11,799 nt of DNA, taken from positions 10,699-22,497 of the forward strand of contig DXXH01000029.1 of the NCBI GenBank assembly GCA_019416395.1, given 5' to 3'. The position numbers and the translations under genes are program-made. Below the pieces are notes generated by a model. It ran no database searches, was not told the origin of the DNA, and was given only the letters and a program-made list of their open reading frames with translations. Numbering within the stretch: the first letter of the stretch is position 1; every line of letters starts with the position of its first letter. Below are positions 6,460 to 11,799 of this stretch, one piece after another. Source of the DNA: Clostridiales bacterium. Lineage in GTDB: Bacteria > Bacillota > Clostridia > Oscillospirales > Acutalibacteraceae.

Positions 6460-6936
6460 GGGGTTGCCCCCCGGGCGAGCCGCACCTTGGGGCGGCGGCT
6501 TGACGCCGCGCCTGTGTAGGACGACAGAGCACGTCTGCGCCGGGGGTTGCGCCCAGGCAAGTCGCACCTTGGGGCGGCGGCTTGACGCCGCGCCTGTATA
6601 GGACGACAGAGCACGTCTGCGCCGGGGGTTGCACCCCGGGCAAATCGCGCATTGGGGCGGCGGCTTAGCGCCGCGCCTGAAGGGGTTGCACCCCGGGCAA
6701 ATCGCGCATTGGGGCGGCGGCTTGACGCCGCGCCTGAGGGGGTTGCGCCCAGGCAAGTCGCACCTTGGAGCGGCGGTTTAACGCCGCGCCTGAAGGGGTT
6801 GCACCCCGGGCAAGTCGCGCATTGGGGCGGCGGCTTAGCGCCGCGCCTGTATAGGACGACAGAGCACGTCCGCGCCGTTGGATATCTGCAAGCCGGCGGT
6901 AACAAAGCGTGGGGGTTGCACCCCGGGCAAGTCGCG
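6460..6936 (+). repeat. GC-rich hairpin repeat array in the infB-rbfA gap
   Basis: Six ~55-bp cores start at 6460, 6543, 6625, 6682, 6739 and 6795, and a 25-bp partial core lies at 6912-6936. Each full core begins GGGGTTGC and ends GCGCCTG. Three nearly identical 27-bp linkers (TATAGGACGACAGAGCACGT...) follow cores 1, 2 and 6 at 6515-6541, 6597-6623 and 6850-6876. Cores 3 to 6 abut with 2-nt gaps. Each core holds a perfect 6-bp hairpin GCGGCG/CGCCGC whose stem is identical in all six, while the 6-nt loop varies (GCTTGA, GCTTAG, GTTTAA). Heads come in two versions: TTGCGCCCAGG...CACCTT (copies 2, 5; copy 1 is similar) and TTGCACCCCGGG...GCGCATT (copies 3, 4, 6). No protein is recognisable; short ORFs through it in several frames are products of the repeat. 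It resembles expanded REP/MITE-like palindromic elements. Confidence 0.9.
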
Positions 6937-7045
6937 GACGGCAAGTTGGCGATTCCCAGTGATGGGAGTAAGCGAAGCCCACGAATCCGCGGCATAAAAG
7001 TTTCGCCAGCCTTTTCAAAGGCTGCAATTCGTTTGCGCACCACAA
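6937..7045 (+). repeat. Palindrome-rich non-coding segment between the array and rbfA
   Basis: This stretch has lower GC than the array and holds two clear inverted repeats. One is TCCCA/TGGGA around GTGA at 6954-6967, extended outward by two weaker pairs. The other is CAGCCTT/AAGGCTG at 7007-7024, with an A/T-rich centre. No gene or promoter is visible. Together with the partial core just before it (6912-6936), it looks like the edge of a separate dispersed intergenic element rather than unique sequence, but one window cannot show that it recurs elsewhere. The rbfA ribosome binding site begins at 7054. Confidence 0.45.
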
Positions 7046-7068
7046 GATAACCGAAAGGAGGCAGCCAA

Positions 7069-7455
7069 ATGCCTGGATTTAAAATCGGACGGACCACGGA
7101 AGATATCCGCCGGGAACTTACCGCAATCCTTCGGGAGGTGAAAGACCCCCGGGTGAAGGACTGCCTGTTGAGCTTAGTGCGGGTGGAGGTCACCAACGAC
7201 CTTTCCTACTGCACGGTGTACGTCAGCACCATGGAGGGCTTGGACCGGACGAAAACCGCAGTAGCGGGGTTGAAATCCGCCGCCGGGTATATCCGGCATG
7301 AGCTGGGGAAGCGGCTTTCCCTGCGGCATGTGCCGGAGATGATTTTCAAGCCCACGGACTCCATCGAATATGGGGCCCATATTTCCAAGCTTCTGCGGGA
7401 CTTGGAACCGGAAGCCGGGGAAGGGGAAACCCCGGCCGGTGAAGAAAAGGAGTGA
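7069..7455 (+). CDS. rbfA: 30S ribosome-binding factor RbfA
   Basis: The product is 128 residues (usual 115-130), a single KH-type domain that binds 30S subunits near helix 1 of 16S rRNA during late maturation and cold adaptation. Family sequence: IRRELTAILREVKDPRV at the start, LSYCTVYVSTM in the middle, and YIRHELGKRLSLRHVPEMIF in the C-terminal half. The last ~15 residues are an acidic, non-conserved tail (EPEAGEGETPAGEEKE). AAAGGAGG (7054-7061) lies 7 nt before ATG. It is separated from infB by 610 nt of repeats, though the two are normally adjacent, and is only 4 nt from nrnA. Whether it is transcribed through the array or from a local promoter is not clear; I see no convincing promoter. 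Confidence 0.98.
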   Translation: MPGFKIGRTTEDIRRELTAILREVKDPRVKDCLLSLVRVEVTNDLSYCTVYVSTMEGLDRTKTAVAGLKSAAGYIRHELGKRLSLRHVPEMIFKPTDSIEYGAHISKLLRDLEPEAGEGETPAGEEKE

Positions 7456-7459
7456 GAAC

Positions 7460-8419
7460 ATGGCAGACTGCGAGACAGCGGCAGGCCTGTTACGGGAATG
7501 GGACCGGGTGCTGGTGATGAGCCACGCTTCTCCCGATGGAGATACACTGGGGTCGGCATCAGCATTGCTGCGGGGCCTGGTGGCTTTGGGGAAAGAGGTG
7601 CGGTTCTTTTGCGCCGATCCGGTGCCGGAGAAATTTTCCTATCTCTTTGAGGGGATTCCCCTGGGGGAGTTTGAGCCGGCCCACGTGATGACCGTGGACG
7701 TGGCGGACAAAGCCCTGTTGGGGAAGGCCCCGGAAGAGCTGGTAAACCGGATCGAGCTGGCGGTGGACCATCATGGGACCCACGTGCCTTTCGCTCCGGA
7801 ACGCTGGGTGGAGCCTGAGGCTGCCGCCACCGCGGAGATGATCTTCGCCCTGCTGGGAAAGCTGGGGGTGGGCATCAGCCCGGCCATGGCGGATTGCCTG
7901 TATACGGGAATCACCACGGATACAGGGTGTTTCCGGTATCAGAACGTCACCGCCCGCACTCACCGGATCGCCGGGGAGCTGCTGGAGCTGGGGGCGCGGG
8001 GCGCGGAGATCAACCGGGCCATGTTTGAAAGCAAAAGCAAGGCACAGGTGCACGCGGAACGCATGGTTATGGATACCATGGAGTTTTCCAGCGGGGGCAA
8101 ATGCGCCCTGATCCAAGTGCCTTTGAGCGTATTTTCCACCACCGGCGCCAAGGAAAGCGATCTGGAAGGGTTGGCGTCCATGCCCCGGGAGATCCAGGGG
8201 GTGCTGTTGGGCGTCACCTTGAAAGAAAAGCCAGATGGCAAAGTGAAGGTGTCTTTGCGGGCCAATCCCCCGGGAGACGCGGCGGAGCTTTGCAGCCGGT
8301 TTGGCGGCGGCGGTCATCGGGGAGCGGCAGGATGTTCCCTGAACATGACGTTAGAGGAAGCCCGGCAGACCATGGAGAAGGCCTGCGGGGAGTACCTGAA
8401 AGAATTGGGAGTGCTATAA
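7460..8419 (+). CDS. nrnA: DHH-family bifunctional oligoribonuclease/PAP phosphatase NrnA
   Basis: The product has 319 residues, like B. subtilis NrnA/YtqI (313). This cytosolic, metal-dependent enzyme degrades 2-5 nt RNAs to mononucleotides and dephosphorylates 3'-phosphoadenosine 5'-phosphate. DHH motifs in order: SHASPDGDTLGS at 21-32, DVAD at 80-83, DHHGT at 103-107, GITTDTGCFRY with D154. The C-terminal DHHA1 substrate-binding domain carries GGGGHRGAAG at 282-291. All expected metal ligands appear present. The ATG at 7460 has AAAAGGAG (7445-7452) at 7-nt spacing and starts 4 nt after the rbfA stop, so coupling is likely. An in-frame start at 7370 lies inside rbfA and is rejected. Confidence 0.96.
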   Translation: MADCETAAGLLREWDRVLVMSHASPDGDTLGSASALLRGLVALGKEVRFFCADPVPEKFSYLFEGIPLGEFEPAHVMTVDVADKALLGKAPEELVNRIELAVDHHGTHVPFAPERWVEPEAAATAEMIFALLGKLGVGISPAMADCLYTGITTDTGCFRYQNVTARTHRIAGELLELGARGAEINRAMFESKSKAQVHAERMVMDTMEFSSGGKCALIQVPLSVFSTTGAKESDLEGLASMPREIQGVLLGVTLKEKPDGKVKVSLRANPPGDAAELCSRFGGGGHRGAAGCSLNMTLEEARQTMEKACGEYLKELGVL

Positions 8420-8424
8420 CTTTG

Positions 8425-8453
8425 CGCAGGGGCAGCCTAAAGGGGCCCCTGCG
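8425..8453 (+). other. Strong GC-rich hairpin between nrnA and the SagB-like gene
   Basis: CGCAGGGGC (8425-8433) pairs perfectly with GCCCCTGCG (8445-8453), a 9-bp stem with an 11-nt loop, 6 nt after the nrnA stop. The sequence after it (TTGCCATACTGG) has no T-tract, so it is not a standard intrinsic terminator. It may protect the upstream message from 3' exonucleases, act as a processing site, or be a partly functional terminator that lowers expression of the genes downstream. Confidence 0.5.
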
Positions 8454-8483
8454 TTGCCATACTGGAGAAAGAGAGGGAAATGC

Positions 8484-9329
8484 ATGGACGAGAAAACCAT
8501 TCGGGAAATTACCCAGAGAGAGCGGAACGCCTTAAAATCCCTGGATACTGCGGAACTGGAGCGCCAGGGGGGCGAGTACAAAACGGACCAACAGCTCCAG
8601 CGGCCCCAGCCGCCTTTGGTGAAGGCGCCTATGACGGAGAACCGGATCGATTTGCCCCGGAACTTTGAAAGCCTGGGCATGTCGGACAATCTGCTGGAAC
8701 TGCTTCTCAAGCGGAAGAGCAGCCGGGTGTACACCCAGGAAGAGATGAGTCTGTTGCAGCTTTCCTTTTTGCTGTGGGCGACCCAGGGCATCAAGGGGAT
8801 CCGGGGCAAAAGCTATGCCACCCTGCGTACCGTCCCTTGCGGCGGCGCCCGTCACCCCTTTGAAACCTATCTGCTGGTCCGCCAGGTGGAGGGGCTTTTG
8901 CCCGGCGCTTACCATTACCTGCCCATGACCCATCAGCTGGAGCTGCTCCAGACCATGGAAGACCGGCAGGCGCTGGACAACCTGGTGGACGAAAGCCTGT
9001 GCGGCCAGACCTGGGCGGCCAAATCCAATGTGGTGTTTTATTGGAGCTTTGTCCCCTACCGCACGGAATGGCGGTACGGAATGCGGGCTTCCAGCAAGGT
9101 GCGGGCGGATATAGGCCACGTGGGCGAGAACCTGTACCTGGCGTGTACGGCGCTGGGGTTGGGCACCTGCGGCATCGGGGCCTACGACCAGAAGCTGTGC
9201 GACACCACCTTCCAGCTGGACGGGGATGAGGAATTCACCCTCTATACCCAGACTGTGGGAACGGTCCAGGAAAAGGACGAAAGCGCCGAAAAGGCCTTTT
9301 ACAGCTTTGTGGAAGAGCAGGGCCTGTAA
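8484..9329 (+). CDS. SagB-type (nitroreductase-fold) flavin-dependent dehydrogenase, stand-alone
   Basis: The product has 281 residues. After a charged ~60-residue N-terminal extension, the core matches the FMN-dependent SagB/ThcOx branch of the nitroreductase fold: RKSSRVYT at 77-84 (the 'R-x-S-x-R' flavin-phosphate motif), RTVPCGGARHPFETY at 115-129 (SagB signature, usually R-T-x-P-S-A-G-A-x-x-P-x-E), PGAYHYLP at 140-147, and GHVGENLYLACTALGLG then GIGAYD at 211-235. SagB enzymes oxidise azolines in thiazole/oxazole-modified peptides, but no cyclodehydratase, precursor peptide or transporter gene is present here, so the substrate is unknown. The ATG at 8484 follows GAGAGGG (8471-8477) at 6-nt spacing; an in-frame TTG at 8454 lacks a good site. 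It interrupts the usual nrnA-truB order. A small 6-bp hairpin (GGAAAC/GTTTCC, 9331-9350) follows it. Confidence 0.85.
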   Translation: MDEKTIREITQRERNALKSLDTAELERQGGEYKTDQQLQRPQPPLVKAPMTENRIDLPRNFESLGMSDNLLELLLKRKSSRVYTQEEMSLLQLSFLLWATQGIKGIRGKSYATLRTVPCGGARHPFETYLLVRQVEGLLPGAYHYLPMTHQLELLQTMEDRQALDNLVDESLCGQTWAAKSNVVFYWSFVPYRTEWRYGMRASSKVRADIGHVGENLYLACTALGLGTCGIGAYDQKLCDTTFQLDGDEEFTLYTQTVGTVQEKDESAEKAFYSFVEEQGL

Positions 9330-9374
9330 GGGAAACCATGCAGAGTTTCCAAATTTACCCGGAAAGGAGCTTTC

Positions 9375-10277
9375 ATGAACGGCATCATCATCTTGGACAA
9401 ACCCAGCGGGTTTACTTCCTTTGACGCGGTAGCGGTCATGCGGGGGTTGTCCCGGCAGAAGAAAATCGGCCATACCGGCACCCTGGACCCCATGGCCACG
9501 GGCGTTCTTCCCGTGCTGCTGGGGAAGGCCGCCAAAGCGCTGAATTTCCTTCCGGACACGGACAAGGAATACCAAGCCGCCTTCCGGTTTGGGGAGCGGC
9601 GGGACACGGGGGACGTTACCGGGGAAGTGGTGGAGACAAGCCCGGACCCGGTCCCCCTGGAAACACTGGAGCAGGTCCTGCCCCGGTTCCGGGGAGAAAT
9701 CCAGCAGGTGCCGCCCATGTATTCCGCGGTGTCTGTGGGGGGAACGCGGCTTTACCAGCTGGCCCGGAAAGGGTTGGAAGTGGACCGGCCCGCCCGGCAA
9801 GTGACCATTTCCGCCTTGGAGCTTTGCTCCTACGATCCGGAGACCCGGGAAGGGGTTTTGCGGGTGAGCTGTTCCAAAGGCACCTACATTCGGACGCTGA
9901 TTGAGGACCTGGCCAAAGCCGCCGGAAGCTGCGGCACCATGACCGCCTTGCGGCGTACCAGAGCCTGCGGGTTTGACCAAGAGGAAGCCCGTTCCCTGGA
10001 AGAGCTGAAAGCCCTGGCTGGGGAAGGCCGTCTGGAAGAGGTTTTGTTCCCGGTGGAGCGGCTGTTTTCCCAGTACCCGGAAGTAACCGTCAGCTTGGCC
10101 CAGGCCCGCCGGTTTGAGAACGGGGGAAGCCTGGACCTGGTCCGGGTGCGGAAAGCGCCCCAGGAAGGCTTGTGCCGGGTCAAGTCCCCGGAAGGGGTGT
10201 TTTTGGGCCTGGCCAAAGTGGACCGGGAACAGGGTGAATTGGGATTTGTGAAATCCTTTGTGGAACGGGGGGAATAG
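9375..10277 (+). CDS. truB: tRNA pseudouridine(55) synthase TruB
   Basis: The product is 300 residues (B. subtilis TruB about 309). It converts U55 of the T-loop to pseudouridine in most tRNAs and also acts as a tRNA folding chaperone. GIIILDKPSGFTSFDAV opens the catalytic domain. The catalytic aspartate is D38 in KKIGHTGTLDPMATGVLPV. QVPPMYSAVSVGGTRLYQLA and CSKGTYIRTLIEDLAKAAG are the other family blocks. The last ~60 residues form the small C-terminal domain found in Gram-positive TruB. AAAGGAG at 9363-9369 lies 5 nt before the ATG. Two nucleotides separate its stop from ribF, so the pair is almost certainly co-translated. Confidence 0.98.
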   Translation: MNGIIILDKPSGFTSFDAVAVMRGLSRQKKIGHTGTLDPMATGVLPVLLGKAAKALNFLPDTDKEYQAAFRFGERRDTGDVTGEVVETSPDPVPLETLEQVLPRFRGEIQQVPPMYSAVSVGGTRLYQLARKGLEVDRPARQVTISALELCSYDPETREGVLRVSCSKGTYIRTLIEDLAKAAGSCGTMTALRRTRACGFDQEEARSLEELKALAGEGRLEEVLFPVERLFSQYPEVTVSLAQARRFENGGSLDLVRVRKAPQEGLCRVKSPEGVFLGLAKVDREQGELGFVKSFVERGE

Positions 10278-10279
10278 CC

Positions 10280-11284
10280 ATGAAAATCATTCATACGCTG
10301 GGGGAGATGGAGACGCCAGGCGCTGCCTGCTCCCTGGCACTGGGCGCGTTTGACGGATTGCACCGGGGACATATGGCAGTGATCCACGCCGCCTGCGCCC
10401 CGGGAAAAGACGGCCAGTGCTGGGAACCGGCGGTGTTCACCTTCCGGGCCAGCCCCTCGGGGAACAGCGCCGTGCTTACCGGGCGGGACAAGGAGCGGAT
10501 TTTGGAACATACGGGCATACAAACCTTGTATTCCCTGGAATTCCAGCAGGTTCGGGACTGGGAAGCGGAAGCCTTTGTCCGGGACGTGCTTTTTGGGAAA
10601 TGCAACGCCCGGAGGCTGTGCTGCGGCCAGGATTTCCGGTTTGGCAAGGGCGCCCGCGGGGACGTGACCCTGCTCCGGGAGCTGTGCGAGAAAGCCGGGG
10701 TGGAATTGTACGTGGTTCCCGCTGTGATGGACGGCGGGGAGAAGGTGAGCTCCACCCGGATCCGCAAGGCGGTGGAAGCGGGGGATATCCCCCTGGCCAA
10801 CCGGCTGTTGGGCCGGCCCTTTGGGTTTTCCCTGGAAGTGATCCACGGCAACCACATCGGCGGGACCCTGCTGGGGACACCCACCATCAACCAGGCCATT
10901 CCGGAAGGCTTTGTGCTGCCAAAATTTGGGGTGTACGCTTCCTGGTGCCGGATCGGGGGACAATACTTCTACGGGGTGACCGACGTGGGAGTCAAACCCA
11001 CGGTGGGCTCGGACAAAGTGCTGGCGGAAACCTGGATGCCCGATTTTACCGGGGATTTGTACGGCAAACGGGTGCGGGTATTCCTGCTGGAGTTCTTGCG
11101 GCCGGAGCGGAAGTTCGCTTCCCTGGACGAGCTGCGGGAAGCCATTGAGAAAAACGGGGTGGAAGCCAAAGCGGTAGCCGCCCGCATCGCCCCGCCCTAT
11201 TTCCCACGGCAAGGGGCCGGGTCCAAAGTCTCCGGCGGCGCCGGGGAAACGTCCCTGGCGGCGGGGGCCGGGAAAGGCGTCTGA
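10280..11284 (+). CDS. ribF: Bifunctional riboflavin kinase/FAD synthetase RibF
   Basis: The product has 334 residues and two domains. The N-terminal FMN adenylyltransferase (~1-180) shows GAFDGLHRGH at 22-31 (the HxGH nucleotide motif H28/H31), GQDFRFGKGARGD at 116-128 and VSSTRIR at 156-162. The C-terminal riboflavin kinase (~185-300) shows GTPTINQ at 199-205, with PTxN preserved, and AETWMPDFTGDLYG with the catalytic glutamate E250. It makes FMN from riboflavin and FAD from FMN in the cytosol. Two oddities: the usual F-x-P-H-P block reads FTFRASPSG (53-61) with no histidine, and a ~25-residue Gly/Ala/Ser tail ends the protein. The ribosome binding site is only a G-run (10266-10271) inside the end of truB, suggesting translational coupling. 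No FMN riboswitch is visible upstream. Confidence 0.97.
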   Translation: MKIIHTLGEMETPGAACSLALGAFDGLHRGHMAVIHAACAPGKDGQCWEPAVFTFRASPSGNSAVLTGRDKERILEHTGIQTLYSLEFQQVRDWEAEAFVRDVLFGKCNARRLCCGQDFRFGKGARGDVTLLRELCEKAGVELYVVPAVMDGGEKVSSTRIRKAVEAGDIPLANRLLGRPFGFSLEVIHGNHIGGTLLGTPTINQAIPEGFVLPKFGVYASWCRIGGQYFYGVTDVGVKPTVGSDKVLAETWMPDFTGDLYGKRVRVFLLEFLRPERKFASLDELREAIEKNGVEAKAVAARIAPPYFPRQGAGSKVSGGAGETSLAAGAGKGV

Positions 11285-11332
11285 GAAACCTGGCTGAGAG
11301 TGGGAGAAATGGCTATAATTCCTGAAAACCAC

Positions 11333-11361
11333 TTTACAAAGCCGACCCTGTATGATAAAAT
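11333..11361 (+). promoter_or_regulatory. Sigma-A promoter of rpsO (extended -10)
   Basis: TTTACA (-35, 11333-11338) and TAAAAT (-10, 11356-11361) are 17 nt apart, each one mismatch from consensus. TGA at 11353-11355 supplies the TGn extended -10 element. Transcription would start near 11368 and give a ~94-nt leader. A second TATAAT at 11314-11319 lacks a fitting -35. rpsO can therefore be expressed independently of the truB-ribF genes upstream. Confidence 0.75.
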
Positions 11362-11401
11362 AATCAAGCTGCCCGCTCCTCGGATAAGGGACCACACCAA
11401 C

Positions 11402-11458
11402 CCCTACCTGTGGACAGGGTGAATACTGTGCGGCGATGGCCGCGGAAAAGGTGGAATT
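11402..11458 (+). promoter_or_regulatory. Structured rpsO leader, candidate S15 autoregulatory site
   Basis: Between the promoter and the start codon there are two short hairpins: CCTG/CAGG around TGGA at 11407-11418, and GCGGC/GCCGC around GATG at 11430-11443. The latter ends 3 nt before the Shine-Dalgarno AAAGGTGG (11447-11454). S15 represses its own translation in several phyla by binding leader structures that differ between groups. A GC-rich hairpin abutting the ribosome binding site fits this, but I cannot align it to a published S15 leader motif from memory, so the role is inferred. Confidence 0.4.
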
Positions 11459-11461
11459 ATC

Positions 11462-11725
11462 ATGACTAAGACCGAAAAGACCGAAATCATCAAGAAGTAT
11501 GCCCGCCACGAAGGCGACACCGGTTCTCCCGAGGTGCAGATCGCTGTGCTGACCAAGCGCATCAACGATTTGACCGATCACCTGCGGACCAACAAGAAGG
11601 ACCATCACTCCCGCCGTGGCCTGCTGAAGATGGTTGGCCAGAGACGGAACCTGTTGAACTATCTGACCAAGATCGATATTGAGCGGTACCGTTCCATCAT
11701 CGCTGAACTGGGTATCCGTAAGTAA
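11462..11725 (+). CDS. rpsO: 30S ribosomal protein S15
   Basis: The product has 87 residues (89 in E. coli and B. subtilis). S15 is a primary 16S rRNA-binding protein of the platform and forms intersubunit bridge B4. Family sequence: HEGDTGSPEVQIAVLTKRIN, then LRTNKKDHHSRRGLL and VGQRRNLLNYLTKIDIERY. The GDTGSPEVQ and KDHHSRRGL blocks contain the main rRNA contacts. AAAGGTGG (11447-11454) lies 7 nt before ATG. It has its own promoter and leader, and a terminator hairpin follows, so it forms a small independent transcription unit. In Firmicutes the next gene is usually pnp, which would lie beyond the window. Confidence 0.99.
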   Translation: MTKTEKTEIIKKYARHEGDTGSPEVQIAVLTKRINDLTDHLRTNKKDHHSRRGLLKMVGQRRNLLNYLTKIDIERYRSIIAELGIRK

Positions 11726-11738
11726 GAGAAAAGCAGCG

Positions 11739-11785
11739 GGCTGTGGCTGCGGGCCTTTTGGCCGGCGGGCACAGCCTTTCGCTCT
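11739..11785 (+). terminator. Terminator hairpin after rpsO
   Basis: GGCTGTG (11739-11745) pairs with CACAGCC (11770-11776). An inner, slightly imperfect GC-rich stem continues to GGCC/GGCC (11752-11763) capped by a TTTT loop. The hairpin is followed by TTTCGCTCTATTT, a broken T-tract. It starts 13 nt after the rpsO stop. The long stem makes a terminator likely, with imperfect efficiency. Confidence 0.65.
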
Positions 11786-11799
11786 ATTTCAGGGGCGGG

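Noticed and set aside
6585..6605. Promoter inside the repeats (TTGACG followed by TATAGG).
   Set aside because: The two boxes are only about 9 nt apart, far from the ~17 nt needed, and the pattern is a by-product of the core-linker junction.
6460..6936. CRISPR array.
   Set aside because: The units are 55 bp and directly adjacent or joined by an identical linker. There are no unique spacers and no cas genes.
6406..7050. Repetitive open frames on both strands through the repeat array, encoding Arg/Pro/Gly-rich repeated peptides.
   Set aside because: Several frames on both strands stay open because the repeat is GC-rich. The conserved feature is a DNA/RNA hairpin, and no frame has a good ribosome binding site.
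3861..7196. A 1111-codon open frame on the minus strand, opposite infB and the repeats.
   Set aside because: It is a high-GC shadow of infB: histidine/glycine/leucine-rich, with no recognisable domain, and it spans two genes and the repeat array. IF2 on the + strand has every expected motif.
9330..10279. FMN riboswitch for ribF.
   Set aside because: ribF starts 2 nt after truB and no RFN-type multi-stem element is visible in the short upstream gaps.

Overview
The window is a GC-rich chromosomal segment from a Gram-positive, endospore-forming Clostridia-type bacterium. Oscillospirales (the former Ruminococcaceae/Oscillospiraceae) is my best guess. The reasons are the gene order rimP-nusA-ylxR-ylxQ-infB-rbfA-nrnA-truB-ribF-rpsO, which is the Firmicutes arrangement, a full-length SpoVT-type sporulation regulator just upstream, strong AGGAGG-type ribosome binding sites, and high third-position GC. 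All real genes are on the + strand. The many long minus-strand ORFs are high-GC shadows.

Region 1 (1-1500). The 3' end of a lactonase-family beta-propeller gene is followed by an intrinsic terminator. A monocistronic spoVT gene comes next, with a possible forespore (sigma-G-like) promoter, a 5'-UTR hairpin and its own terminator.

Region 2 (1501-7455). A strong extended -10 promoter starts the translation/transcription operon. Its leader contains a 10-bp GNRA-capped terminator hairpin before rimP, which looks like an attenuator through which NusA could control its own operon. Then come rimP (30S maturation), nusA (elongation/termination), ylxR/rnpM (RNase P modulator family), ylxQ (L7Ae-like K-turn protein), infB (IF2) and rbfA (30S maturation). 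The operon is compact except for a 610-bp infB-rbfA gap, which carries a GC-rich hairpin-bearing repeat array: six full ~55-bp cores, one partial core and three 27-bp linkers, with a different palindrome-rich segment behind it.

Region 3 (7456-11799). nrnA (DHH nanoRNase/pAp phosphatase) is followed by a stand-alone SagB-type flavin dehydrogenase, which is the one gene foreign to the usual operon. Next are truB (tRNA Psi55 synthase), ribF (riboflavin kinase/FAD synthetase) and rpsO (S15), the last with its own promoter, a structured leader and a terminator.

Most of the window is conserved housekeeping. The parts worth a second look are the mosaic repeat array, the orphan SagB-like enzyme two genes from the FMN-making gene, and the leader RNAs of rimP and rpsO. 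I found no CRISPR array, tRNA, rRNA or transposase gene.
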